From an uncultured beta proteobacterium (GTDB lineage: Bacteria > Pseudomonadota > Gammaproteobacteria > Burkholderiales > Burkholderiaceae_C): 41,826 nt of DNA. The first letter of the stretch is position 1, and the number at the start of each line of letters is the position of its first letter. The stretch covers positions 1 through 41,826 of the forward strand of contig CAIQOO010000222.1 in the NCBI GenBank assembly GCA_903873485.1, in the 5' to 3' direction. Both the position numbers and the translations under genes were made by a program. Below are positions 1-8,248 of this stretch, one piece after another. The notes under the pieces were generated by a model, which was given only the letters and a program-made list of their open reading frames with translations, was not told the DNA's origin and did not search any database.

Positions 1-123
1 CCTTGCGCGGGGCGACAACTATGACAGCGAGCGGGTCAACTCGACAAGCGGGGAAACGCCATGAACCGTTGCCATCCATGAAACCAGGGGTTAACCCTTA
101 TACCTTACCGTTACTATTTGCAC
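1..123. other. Unassigned 3' edge of the tail module
   Basis: No gene can be assigned with confidence. On the minus strand an ATG at 79 opens a frame that stays open to the window edge (starts M-D-G-N-G-S-W), but it has no clear Shine-Dalgarno sequence and is too short to recognise. By position, just downstream of baseplate genes, a tail fibre or further baseplate gene would be expected. A plus-strand frame starting with TTG here looks like a chance open frame. Confidence 0.2.
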
Positions 124-1524
124 TTAAACCGAGATTACCCCGTCTAAGACCAAACCATCCAAAGCAGCAAGATGCCTCTTGTTAACACGCAGTGATTGAT
201 CGCCCCAGGTCTGCCAGGACTGGACAGGCACAGTGACCAGATTTGCATCAAACCCGTGTTGGGCTATCGTGATGTCGGTGATGCAAAGTATTTCGCGTTC
301 GCGTGCGCCCATATCCCATGTTGACCCACTCCAGCCGCCCGTCCACCGAAGGACATTTGTAGATGCGCCAAATAGACCGGACAGAACCTGCGTGCCAGAG
401 AGCGTCAATCCGTCAGATACCGGGATATTTTTCACCTTTCTAATTCCACGCCCCAGTATCGCGTTGGCTTCACCAAGCGCGAATCCGTCAGACAACGTGA
501 CCGATGCCTTGGACCGGCTTCGGTACGGGGTGATGTGTTGGTTGATGTTTACGTCGGTAGCGCATTCCAGCACCATCATCGTGTAAAAGGATACCGGGTA
601 ATTTAGTGGCGGACGATACCCGTCTAACACCAAGGCTCCCAAAACATCACAGGTTGACCTGCCGGTAAAAAATGTGTTTTCAACAAATCGGGATGACCAG
701 AGTCCGGCATATCCTGTGGACGTTGAATAAAACGGCGGGATAACCCGCACCGGATTGGACACCATCACCCCAGCCGCCCGGGTGTCTTCAATCACGGCCA
801 TGACCCCGTCCCAGTCGCTGCTGGCGGGTATCCGTGGGCGAATCAGGTGGTAGCCAGCGACAACACCATCGTGCAGCGCATGCGAGCCGGACAACTGCGA
901 GACATCGAGCCGAAAGATGCTCTGCCACGGCTCGGTGATGACCGTCTGGCTGCCGGTGGTAGCAATAATGGCGCTCTCGATGGCGTATTTGTTGGATTTT
1001 TTCCTGAGCGTTTCGGCCACAATCCAAGCCAAATAATCAGAATCGTTTTGCGACGGACGGCGAACCACATTGAAGTAACTTCCCCAGAAGTCAAGCCAGT
1101 AGCCGTCTGCCGTGTGCATTCTGGCTTGTGCCAGTGCCTGTGGCACGCTGTCCGCTGCAGCTTGCACCTCGGTAGCGTAACTGTCCATCAGTGCCCACAG
1201 CACCGACCGATGCCCACGGACAACGTTGGTGAAAACACTTTCAGTACCAGCACCGTCAACCAACACCAGGGCACTCAAACCAGAAAATGCTGATTTAAGG
1301 CGAACCCCAACACCCACCTGAGCTAATTGAACCGCTGCCTGCAGAACCGTACCTGATGACAGATCAATGTCGGCCAGCGGTGCGTCAGTTTCTGTGTTGA
1401 CCACAAGCCGACGGCCAGCGACAGACCAGGTCACACCGTCAGGGTGCGTCAAAGTCATGACTGTTGCCGCATCCGGGTCGCGGTCAAACGCCCCGTACAG
1501 GTAGCCGAGTAGCTTGTTACGCAT
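124..1524 (-). CDS. Baseplate/tail protein downstream of J-like protein
   Basis: A 466-residue protein I cannot name from a motif. It is translated directly after the J-like baseplate gene, its ATG overlapping the J stop by 8 bases, so the two are translationally coupled. In P2-like and related myophages the gene after J encodes the gpI-type baseplate or fibre-attachment protein; an equivalent role here is an inference from position. Residues about 130-175 contain the stretch DGYWLDFWGSYFNV, similar in style to gpI-like proteins, and the C-terminal half is rich in beta-strand-like sequence with Trp-Gly and Ser-Gly repeats. Two short related pieces occur, LGALVLDGYRPPLN in the middle and LAALDGLVLDGVISV at the C-terminus. 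No signal peptide or membrane segment is seen. Confidence 0.6.
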   Translation of the reverse strand: MRNKLLGYLYGAFDRDPDAATVMTLTHPDGVTWSVAGRRLVVNTETDAPLADIDLSSGTVLQAAVQLAQVGVGVRLKSAFSGLSALVLVDGAGTESVFTNVVRGHRSVLWALMDSYATEVQAAADSVPQALAQARMHTADGYWLDFWGSYFNVVRRPSQNDSDYLAWIVAETLRKKSNKYAIESAIIATTGSQTVITEPWQSIFRLDVSQLSGSHALHDGVVAGYHLIRPRIPASSDWDGVMAVIEDTRAAGVMVSNPVRVIPPFYSTSTGYAGLWSSRFVENTFFTGRSTCDVLGALVLDGYRPPLNYPVSFYTMMVLECATDVNINQHITPYRSRSKASVTLSDGFALGEANAILGRGIRKVKNIPVSDGLTLSGTQVLSGLFGASTNVLRWTGGWSGSTWDMGAREREILCITDITIAQHGFDANLVTVPVQSWQTWGDQSLRVNKRHLAALDGLVLDGVISV

Positions 1525-2629
1525 TGGTAATCCAGTTGATCGAGATGGACCCCGGTATCAGCCGCTCAAACTTGCCGCAAACAAGGTTGATGTTCCCGGT
1601 CAGATCGCACAGCATCACGCCATTGAGCGACAGCACGCCACTGGTGATGGCCTCGGCGCGCAGTGCAGAACCAGGACCCACTCCAAAGATGGTTCGGCCC
1701 ACTACGCTGACAATGCCAGCGCGCAGCGCATCCGTCCGCTGTGATGTGTATTGGGTGGCGACGGTCAGCCCAATGGAAACAACGCGCTCCAGCATAGGCA
1801 GTGCCGTGACCGACACTCCGGCTGGCCGGTAGCCGCTTACTTTTTGCCCGGTAGTCGGGTCAACGTAGCCGTCAATGGTGGATTGGACCTTGGTAAGTAG
1901 TGCCTTTGATGGCGTGCCAATCGAACTGCTGACATAAACATTCACGCGCCCAGCGTGCTCGTCAATGCCGATACGGGTCACATATTCCTGCACCACACCA
2001 TTACTGTCACGCACGGTGGCCGACTCAGCGCTGTAGCGTATCGAGTCAACCGTGCCGCGCGCGACCGATGAAATGAAACTGGCAAACCGGGTTTTTCTCT
2101 CAATTTCGCTTTCTGCATCCACCCCGGTGGTAAACGGCTGGTTTGTGCAGGCGTAGCCAAACGGGAATAGCGACAGCCCGTCGCCCGCCGTTAGTTCGTT
2201 GGCCTGGATGTTGCCGATGGTCCCAGCCGTTGTGCAAGCGACCGCAATGCTGGCCTGGGTGGCCCCGACAGGCCGGGTGACAGCCGCAATGGAGCGAAAC
2301 GACAACGCCTTACCGGGAACGTCGAATGTCGCGCCTTTCGGGATTGTCAGGGCTTCGATCAACGCCGGGAATGTCACAACCAGTATGCCGCCAGAAGGAA
2401 GTGCATCCACGATGCCAAACCCGAACGATTGGTAAATAGCAACCGGTATCGCGTCCTGCAAGCCGAGGAACATCTGCAGATAGAGTTCTTCGATCTCGAT
2501 TGCAGGCGACTCCATCAGCGTGCGCGCGACTGCGCCGACCGAGAAGTCGGTGATTTTTGTCTGCGATGCGCGCGAGACATTGATCATCGATGCCACGATC
2601 GATGCAAAGTTTTTCAACTGGAAACTCAT
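1517..2629 (-). CDS. Baseplate J-like protein
   Basis: A 370-residue protein matching the baseplate J family (P2 gpJ, Mu gp47, distantly T4 gp6), a wedge component at the baseplate edge of contractile tails. The family-like features are the N-terminal segment with DFSVGAVARTLMESPAIEIEELY (read in parts, residues about 28-50), a central beta region, and the stretch with a TGVDAESEIERKTRFASFI-like element followed by RGT at about 165-195. Length is usual for the family. The ATG has a good AGAGAGG ribosome site about 8 bases upstream. It sits between the gp25/W-like gene (12-base gap) and the next baseplate gene (overlap), the order found in many myophages. Confidence 0.85.
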   Translation of the reverse strand: MSFQLKNFASIVASMINVSRASQTKITDFSVGAVARTLMESPAIEIEELYLQMFLGLQDAIPVAIYQSFGFGIVDALPSGGILVVTFPALIEALTIPKGATFDVPGKALSFRSIAAVTRPVGATQASIAVACTTAGTIGNIQANELTAGDGLSLFPFGYACTNQPFTTGVDAESEIERKTRFASFISSVARGTVDSIRYSAESATVRDSNGVVQEYVTRIGIDEHAGRVNVYVSSSIGTPSKALLTKVQSTIDGYVDPTTGQKVSGYRPAGVSVTALPMLERVVSIGLTVATQYTSQRTDALRAGIVSVVGRTIFGVGPGSALRAEAITSGVLSLNGVMLCDLTGNINLVCGKFERLIPGSISINWITNA

Positions 2630-2641
2630 GCCGGTACCTCT

Positions 2642-3256
2642 CTAAATTTCAAGTTGCAGTTTTAGCACCGTTCCACCATCGGCCAGCGCCGTGATCGATA
2701 TCAGCACAGCATCGCCGGATGCTGTGGCCGTGCCGTCCGATACGCCTTTGACGCGGGGGTCAGCCAACAAAGTCTCTTCGCAAAAGCGCAGCATGAGCAG
2801 ATGGATGTTGCCGTTTTGCTTGCGCCCTTTGAGCCGCCCGGCAGCATTGCCGTAGCGCGGGTGAAATTGCAGGCATCCGATCTCGTTTCTCAGGCGCAGT
2901 TCCAGCGCCTGCTTGAGATTTGGTATGCCGCTGGCCAGCGCCAGATCACCCGTGGTGTCAGCCGTCAGAAGCCCGTCGGTCAGACCCAGATCGATGCCAA
3001 ATGCCTGTATCGGGGTGACACCGGACAAAGTGTTGGTGATCGGTGCCGGGATTTTTATCGGCTCGCCATACAGCAATACCTGCCCAGCAATGATGCCTGG
3101 GTGCAGCGGGTCACCTGAGAGGTAGGGTGGCCGCAGCCCATTGAGTATGGCGATTTCAGGCCAGCGCCCGGCACTCTGCAATTCCCTGAATGCGAGCTTT
3201 TGCAGTGTGTCGTTGTGGTGTGTGGCGACGGCTCGCCAATTTGCTGCGGTTCTCAT
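2642..3256 (-). CDS. Baseplate wedge protein, gp25/W-like
   Basis: A 204-residue protein with a gp25/gpW-like baseplate wedge fold in its second half: a glycine-rich 'DLALASGIPNLKQALELRL' style segment, then RNEIGCLQFHPRYGN, which is the usual strand-helix pattern of this family. Such proteins connect sheath to the baseplate hub. The open frame extends upstream to a TTG at 3286, but ATG at 3256 (MRTAANWRAV) is the more likely start; neither has a good ribosome site, and the upstream 40 bases are very AT-rich. It follows the 802-residue IPT-domain protein by 13 bases and precedes the J-like gene, as expected for a wedge operon. Confidence 0.8.
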   Translation of the reverse strand: MRTAANWRAVATHHNDTLQKLAFRELQSAGRWPEIAILNGLRPPYLSGDPLHPGIIAGQVLLYGEPIKIPAPITNTLSGVTPIQAFGIDLGLTDGLLTADTTGDLALASGIPNLKQALELRLRNEIGCLQFHPRYGNAAGRLKGRKQNGNIHLLMLRFCEETLLADPRVKGVSDGTATASGDAVLISITALADGGTVLKLQLEI

Positions 3257-3269
3257 TAAATTAAATAAA

Positions 3270-5678
3270 TTATGAAGAAAAGTCAAATAGCGTTGTTGTA
3301 AATCCAGCCTTCATATATCCGTTAGAATCTTTTGCGTAAATAGTTATTACACCGCCATCGACGGAGTTAATTGGCGTATCAAATTCAAAATTAAACTTAA
3401 AATTTTCAATAGATACATCAACCGATGCAAACTCTATTTCGTGAGTATTTTTGTTAGAATTTTTGTATGAACAACAACATATTAAAGTTTCTGTTATTGG
3501 GTTTTTAACCGTAAGGGTACATTTCGTTGTTCCTCCAATTGTTGGGTAACCAACACCGAGCATGGTATAAATTGGCGATACATTAGGGTCTTGGTCGGGT
3601 ACTGGTGTATTGTACTCCCAATAACGAAATCTAACGCCTGGATTGCTTGGTAATCCATTATAGTTAGTTTTAACAACTACATCTACATACCCGATTTCAA
3701 GAGCAGAAGGAGAAACACATGCAAGCTGAGTTTGAGAAATGCTAGATGGAGCAATTGGAGATTCCCACTCTCCAAAAAATACGTTTGTAACATTAATAAG
3801 ATTAGTACCTGTAATAGTTACTAATGTTCCACCAATTATTCTACCGTCACTCGGGATTATTGAAGTAACCGTCGGCTCTGGCGTTGGTGATGGCGTTGGC
3901 GTTGGCGCAGGTGTCGGTGTAGGTAAAGAATACGAAAACAGGGTATTGGCAACATTGGTGCCACCCGGAGTTGTGACGAGCACGCTGGCAAAGCCGTACA
4001 ATCCTGCCGGTACGATGCATGTAATCGAGGTTGGTGAAACCACCAGCACAGATGTACAAGCCACGCCACCCACAGTCACGCCAGTAACTCCCGTCAAATT
4101 CGCGCCGGTAATGGTCACAGCGGTTCCGCCTGCCGTGCTGCCGATGGTCGGGCTGATTGACGTGACAATCGGTATTGGCGAAACGTAAACGAATAACGAA
4201 TTTGCATCATTTGCGCCGTTTACCGTGGTCACCACAACACTGGCGTTACCCGCTGCACCAGCAGGCACGATGCAAGTCAACGAGGTTGCAGTGTTTGAAC
4301 TCAGGCCAGTACAGGCAACACCACCAACGGTCACGCCAGTCGCACCAGCCAAGTGCCGGCCAACAATCCGCAGGGTTGTGCCACCGCTGATCATTCCCGC
4401 GTTTGGCCTGATGTAGCTAATGATCGGTTTTTGCGTTGCAGGAACTGCGACCACAAAACCAGGGACCGTAATGCCAGCACTCACGATGTCGAGTAAACCG
4501 GCGAGCGTTGCTTGATCAATCGGCTGTGTCGGGTCCAGCGCGTTGATTGCGTTGATGGCCGAAACGGCACCAGGGGTTGTAGTGATTAAGTCGGAGGTGA
4601 TCGGAGCGACAAACGGATTGGACCCGTCGGATGGCGTACTGCCGCCTGCCGTGCTGGAGCAGTTTGATGCGCCGTATGGCAGCAAGGGTGCCGTAGCGTT
4701 GCCGATGGCGTTTGCAAAGCCATTGCTCAACAGACAACCTAAATTCGAGTATTCCCGCTTTACCTGCATGATCGCGGCCACTGCATCATTGGGCAGACCA
4801 GCCACCGCGCCAACTGCGTCAAATACCTTTGTGGCCGTGCCAGCCAATTCTCTGGCCACATCGACAGCCGCCTGTTCAGCCTCTGTCAGCACCCGGCCCG
4901 CCGCTTTGGCCGTTGCAATGATGCCAGCCGCAGTCTCCATGACTGGCCAAAACGTACTCTTGACGGTACCAAGTGCGGACTGGCCAAGCGTGCCAATCTT
5001 GCTCGATAGACCATCGAGAAGCCCGATCAAGCCGCCGCCACTTGCGGCACTGGATACCGCAGTCACCACGCTGCTTGCTCTGGCAACCATGCGACTCGCC
5101 GCATCAGAACCGAAAAGATCACCAATGGAACCCGACATCGATGTGAAAGATGATTCAATTTTGCTGCTGGTGTTTATTTTCTCCATCAATTCGGGGTAGC
5201 GGTTCTCGGCATTTTCTGCAATGACCTGAAGCGTGATGTTGTAGAGCAGCAGCAGCGGCTGGAGCTTGTTGCGCCGCAGAACGAACTGAGTCGGCACCAC
5301 GTCGGCGACATATTTGTTGTTGAGAGCATCGATGAAAATGAGCCGAACCTTGTTGGGATCGTCGCCGTTGTCGATGCACTCCTGGCGAGCGTCATGCCAC
5401 GCATGGATGAAGTTGTCGCGCAGAATTGTGAATTGCCGGCCTCCTTCAGGTCGCGCACCTTGCCCCCAGCCGGTGTTACCGGAAATGGTCAGGGTGGTCA
5501 AGCCACGGCCAAAGGAATCAACAAAAGCACCGTCAAGCGTTTGAGTCACCGCTGTGCGCGATGGCTCGGTGCGGGTCAGTTCCTCCGGGTTGATTGGCAA
5601 CGTCATGTGGTCATAGTTGCCAAACCCGTCACACAGGACAAACGATATTTGAAGGAATGATTGGTTGATGACGGGCAT
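3270..5678 (-). CDS. Tail/baseplate protein with IPT/TIG Ig-like domains
   Basis: An 802-residue modular protein. Residues 1-155 look like the N-terminal domain of LysM-linked, gp53-type tail proteins (PINPEELTRTEPSRTAVTQT, then FVDSFGRGLTTLTISGNTGWG). Residues about 165-400 are helical and Ala/Ser-rich. Two IPT/TIG Ig-like repeats follow at about 416-500 and 502-585 (each with SIxP..GxxxGGT.. and GVTVGGVACT), then a Thr-Pro linker (585-600), a third diverged IPT repeat (600-690) and a distinct C-terminal domain (about 695-802). IPT domains commonly bind sugars or proteins, so the C-terminal part may be surface-exposed; that is inference. The last 500 bases are visibly more AT-rich than the rest of the window, suggesting a recently acquired tip. 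It has no ribosome site; a GTCGTGAC box lies 14 bases before ATG. Confidence 0.65.
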   Translation of the reverse strand: MPVINQSFLQISFVLCDGFGNYDHMTLPINPEELTRTEPSRTAVTQTLDGAFVDSFGRGLTTLTISGNTGWGQGARPEGGRQFTILRDNFIHAWHDARQECIDNGDDPNKVRLIFIDALNNKYVADVVPTQFVLRRNKLQPLLLLYNITLQVIAENAENRYPELMEKINTSSKIESSFTSMSGSIGDLFGSDAASRMVARASSVVTAVSSAASGGGLIGLLDGLSSKIGTLGQSALGTVKSTFWPVMETAAGIIATAKAAGRVLTEAEQAAVDVARELAGTATKVFDAVGAVAGLPNDAVAAIMQVKREYSNLGCLLSNGFANAIGNATAPLLPYGASNCSSTAGGSTPSDGSNPFVAPITSDLITTTPGAVSAINAINALDPTQPIDQATLAGLLDIVSAGITVPGFVVAVPATQKPIISYIRPNAGMISGGTTLRIVGRHLAGATGVTVGGVACTGLSSNTATSLTCIVPAGAAGNASVVVTTVNGANDANSLFVYVSPIPIVTSISPTIGSTAGGTAVTITGANLTGVTGVTVGGVACTSVLVVSPTSITCIVPAGLYGFASVLVTTPGGTNVANTLFSYSLPTPTPAPTPTPSPTPEPTVTSIIPSDGRIIGGTLVTITGTNLINVTNVFFGEWESPIAPSSISQTQLACVSPSALEIGYVDVVVKTNYNGLPSNPGVRFRYWEYNTPVPDQDPNVSPIYTMLGVGYPTIGGTTKCTLTVKNPITETLICCCSYKNSNKNTHEIEFASVDVSIENFKFNFEFDTPINSVDGGVITIYAKDSNGYMKAGFTTTLFDFSS

Positions 5679-5692
5679 GGCGACACCGTAGC

Positions 5693-5700
5693 GTCACGAC
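5693..5700 (-). promoter_or_regulatory. GTCGTGAC box upstream of IPT protein gene
   Basis: The octamer GTCGTGAC (minus sense) ends 14 bases before the ATG at 5678 and contains the TGA stop of the upstream MuF-like gene. No Shine-Dalgarno sequence is present. The bases after it can form GACGC-UACG-GUGUC, a short stem closed by a UNCG-class tetraloop. Confidence 0.6.
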
Positions 5701-6830
5701 CCGGTTTTGTTTGCCGCCTTGCGCTGTGCCTGGCTGGCTTTGATCGCCGCCATGAATTTGTCGTACTTGGCCGGGTCAATGCCGGTGAAGGGGAGCCACC
5801 TACCACGGCAGTGGGGATGTTGGGCACCCGCCGCGACCCACCACATCTCGTCTGGCTCGCGGTCGTACAGCCGTCCATCAACCCGTTTTTTGGGTGCCGA
5901 TGACCGCCCGATGTTGGTCTTGCCAGCCCATATCTCGGTTTCGCCGTCCTTATTTTCCTTGGCTGGGTCCACCACCGTCATGATGCGCCCGTTAATTTTG
6001 TGGCACCAGGCACAGACCCCCTTGTATTGCTCAAGCCGTTTCATTTTGTCGCCCGGCTTACTGGCGGCCACCGCGCCCTGCGCCGCGTTCTCTGACACCT
6101 CGGTGATGGCGATACGCCGCCAGTCGCGGTTTGCCGTGGCGTACTTGTCGAACAGCTTTGTCTCCAAGTTTTCGATCTTGCCGCCCAGCAGCACTGCCTG
6201 CTGGTGCTGCAGCACGATGGTGCTGATGTCGGACTTCATTTTGTCGCCCATATCGACAATGGCCTGAGCGCAGCGCACGCGGGCAAAGCTGACCAGTGCT
6301 TCGGTGTACTGCGCAACCGGCAAGCCCATCTGAACCGCTCCAGGGATGGTGGCCGGGATGAGTGCAGCGATACCAGCAGCCACCGCCGCAATGGGCGGGT
6401 TTGCCGCCAGCCCGGCCTCAATTTGCCCAAGCAGTGTGGACTTGACCGATACCCAGCTTGCCATGCTGTCTGCCCACTTGGGCGACCAATACGACTGCAG
6501 CAGCCACTCCACCAGCATCGACCAGTCCTCTGGCAGCCACAGATAGCGGGGTTTGGCGTGAAAGTAGGCACTCCAAGCATCAAGCTCGACCTGCGTCCAG
6601 TGGACCGGTGCATCCGGTATCAGCGGGATTTGCGCATCCTTGACGTGTGGCGCGCCGTGCGATGCCAGCCACCATGACAGGGCATCTTTGAACGACTGGA
6701 TGTGCGCCTGCCCGGTGTGGGTGAATGCCTCAACCAGGTCAGCCAGATAGGGTGAGTCGAACGGCAGCCAGATGTCGTGTTCGTGGCTTGGTTTTATGGC
6801 CTTGCCGAGGTAGGTTCCTTCATCAATCAT
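5694..6830 (-). CDS. MuF-type minor head protein
   Basis: A 378-residue protein of the phage Mu gpF / SPP1 gp7 class, a minor head protein present in few copies near the portal and often carried in the virion. The diagnostic C-terminal half has NRDWRRIAITEVSENAAQ (about 235-255), then CAWCHKINGR at about 271 and QHPHCRGRW at about 340; the two Cys pairs and His make the usual metal-binding MuF signature. The N-terminal 200 residues are helical, with an Ala/Pro-rich apolar stretch at about 140-165. Unusually it sits between the head-tail connection block and baseplate genes rather than beside the portal. It has no ribosome site but a GTCGTGAC box 14 bases before ATG. Confidence 0.85.
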   Translation of the reverse strand: MIDEGTYLGKAIKPSHEHDIWLPFDSPYLADLVEAFTHTGQAHIQSFKDALSWWLASHGAPHVKDAQIPLIPDAPVHWTQVELDAWSAYFHAKPRYLWLPEDWSMLVEWLLQSYWSPKWADSMASWVSVKSTLLGQIEAGLAANPPIAAVAAGIAALIPATIPGAVQMGLPVAQYTEALVSFARVRCAQAIVDMGDKMKSDISTIVLQHQQAVLLGGKIENLETKLFDKYATANRDWRRIAITEVSENAAQGAVAASKPGDKMKRLEQYKGVCAWCHKINGRIMTVVDPAKENKDGETEIWAGKTNIGRSSAPKKRVDGRLYDREPDEMWWVAAGAQHPHCRGRWLPFTGIDPAKYDKFMAAIKASQAQRKAANKTGS

Positions 6831-6844
6831 CAGGTCATGATGCA

Positions 6845-6852
6845 GTCACGAC
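6845..6852 (-). promoter_or_regulatory. GTCGTGAC box upstream of MuF gene
   Basis: The octamer ends 14 bases before the ATG at 6830 and includes the TGA stop of the preceding gene. There is no Shine-Dalgarno sequence. The box itself can pair with downstream TCATGAC around a CTGCA loop (7 base pairs including one G-U). Confidence 0.6.
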
Positions 6853-7628
6853 ACGCTGGCAATGGCCGCCGTGACCTCTTCTCGTAGCATCGCATGTGCC
6901 GCAGCAGAAACATCCTTGACGATGTAGCGGCCAGGTTGCGCCGGGATGATCCAGCCACTTGACCATTCTCCCATCACGCGAAACGTAATATGGGAACTTG
7001 ATTTCTGCCCGCCGCTGCTGGTGTTGAATCGCACCATGCCGCGAAGGTTTTTTGGTATGTCATCACCATCCAGGCGACCACCCCACTTGTAGGTGTTGCG
7101 CATGGTCATCAGCGGACCCTTGGTGCGCAGGCTTGACGCATTCAAACCAGATCGAGCCGATACTTTGCCGGTGACGTGCGACTTGGTCAATTCCTTGGCT
7201 TGTTCATAAACAGCCATCGGCATGGCTTTGGCATGCGCTACGTTTCCAGGAGTATTATGGCGAAATGGGATGATCAAATACCGCTGGCCGGGGTGTTTGC
7301 CATTCTTGGCGACCCGCACCTTGGCCGAGGTATCCAGCGCCCGCTTCATATCGCGCGCCGGGATGCCGGTCTCAATCGGTGTGGCCATCGGGTCATCGGA
7401 GTAGATGCGCGCGCCCATGCCGTCCGGGTCAAACCTGATGTTGATACTGGCCGCGTACCGGTCCTTGATTGGCTGCCACAGGCCAGTGCTCTGGTTGATG
7501 GTTTCCTTCCACGCTGTGTACGCGGTCAACGCAGTGGTCTGGACCGCGCGTTTGATGGCCGTCTCAAGCTGCAGGTTCAGCCCGGCAATCAGGCTGGATG
7601 CATCAAAGGAGATGTTGTAATTTGCCAT
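6846..7628 (-). CDS. Probable head-tail connection / tail completion protein
   Basis: A 260-residue protein. The first 100 residues (SSLIAGLNLQLETAIKRAVQTTALTAYTAWKETINQ, read in parts) form a helical start followed by a strand-rich region, as in HK97 gp10-type tail completion or Mu-type virion morphogenesis proteins. The context supports such a role: it lies in a block with two connector-like genes (8249-9627) and the MuF-like gene. No catalytic motif or membrane segment is visible. The start lacks an obvious ribosome site, and a degenerate ATCGTG element lies 22 bases upstream. Assignment to a particular connector class is uncertain. Confidence 0.5.
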   Translation of the reverse strand: MANYNISFDASSLIAGLNLQLETAIKRAVQTTALTAYTAWKETINQSTGLWQPIKDRYAASINIRFDPDGMGARIYSDDPMATPIETGIPARDMKRALDTSAKVRVAKNGKHPGQRYLIIPFRHNTPGNVAHAKAMPMAVYEQAKELTKSHVTGKVSARSGLNASSLRTKGPLMTMRNTYKWGGRLDGDDIPKNLRGMVRFNTSSGGQKSSSHITFRVMGEWSSGWIIPAQPGRYIVKDVSAAAHAMLREEVTAAIASVS

Positions 7629-7695
7629 CAGTGCATGAACAGGCCAGGCTGCACGATAGCCAACACCTTGGTTTCGTGTAGCTTAAATAACTGTC

Positions 7696-8193
7696 TTAAA
7701 ACCTGGGTCCACTATAGGCCAGCGCACGGTAGAGCAATGGAAGCATCTCGTTGGCCGCCTTGTCGCGGTTTTCAATCACATCCAGCACCCAGCGCCGGAA
7801 TTCCTTGGCAACCGGTGTGCGGGCAAAGATGCCAAGCAAATGACACCCGCGAAGGCTGAACGCGCGAACTGTTTGCTTGCCGCCAGGTGTTTGCATTTCA
7901 ACCAATGCAGTCATTTGGTCGGTGAACTCGTCGGAGTGGCGCTGATAGAGCTTGCGAATACGGGTTTCAAAGGGGGTGTCACTTTGGGGGGTACCTTTGG
8001 AATCGTCAATACTGGCGTTGGTTTCGTGCTCACTTTTTCCGTAAAGCACAGTGGCAATTTCAGCCAGGGTGATGCAGGGCTGGCCGTTGTTTTCAACCGT
8101 GTTGAATTCGTGGCCGTTGAATGACAGAGTAGGAGACATTGGATTTTCCATTGCGCATGGTGAAGAATGCGCGAGAGAAAGCTGCCATGTCAT
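7696..8193 (-). CDS. Antirepressor N-terminal (P22_AR_N-like) domain protein
   Basis: A 165-residue protein that matches the N-terminal domain of P22-type phage antirepressors. FNTVENNGQPCITLAEIATVLYG-type sequence opens the domain (about 28-50), and it closes with RAFSLRGCHLLGIFARTPVAKEFRRWVLDVIE (about 118-150, read in parts), a pattern typical of this family. Such domains usually bind and inactivate a phage repressor, or act as DNA-binding modules. Finding it inside a structural block is odd. No second (C-terminal antirepressor) domain is present. The start is uncertain: 8193 overlaps the stop of a tiny leader frame, while an inner ATG at 8139 has a GGAAA ribosome site. Confidence 0.7.
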   Translation of the reverse strand: MTWQLSLAHSSPCAMENPMSPTLSFNGHEFNTVENNGQPCITLAEIATVLYGKSEHETNASIDDSKGTPQSDTPFETRIRKLYQRHSDEFTDQMTALVEMQTPGGKQTVRAFSLRGCHLLGIFARTPVAKEFRRWVLDVIENRDKAANEMLPLLYRALAYSGPRF

Positions 8194-8234
8194 CAGCCTT
8201 GTCCGGAGCTACCGTATCCCAAGCGCATCATCAT
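8193..8234 (-). CDS. Possible 13-codon leader peptide
   Basis: Six bases after the GTCGTGAC box at 8241-8248 a short frame MMMRLGYGSSGQG begins, and its TGA overlaps the ATG at 8193 as TGATG, a classical coupling arrangement. No ribosome site is visible, so this may be chance. Confidence 0.2.
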   Translation of the reverse strand: MMMRLGYGSSGQG

Positions 8235-8240
8235 CGTGCT

Positions 8241-8248
8241 GTCACGAC
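8241..8248 (-). promoter_or_regulatory. GTCGTGAC box upstream of antirepressor-like gene
   Basis: The octamer starts immediately after the TGA of the 208-residue gene and lies 47 bases before the ATG at 8193. TCGTG inside the box can pair with CACGA four bases downstream. Confidence 0.5.

Noticed and set aside
3..185. Plus-strand open frame of 60 codons at the window start
   Set aside because: It starts with TTG, has no ribosome site, overlaps the end of the minus-strand gene at 124 and shows no recognisable sequence.
3257..3286. Upstream extension of the gp25-like gene to TTG 3286
   Set aside because: TTG start without ribosome site, overlapping the preceding gene; ATG at 3256 begins the more plausible sequence.
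7710..7718. CACTATAGG on the plus strand, identical to a T7 promoter core
   Set aside because: It lies inside the coding end of the antirepressor-like gene, lacks the upstream TAATACGACT part, and has no plus-strand gene after it.
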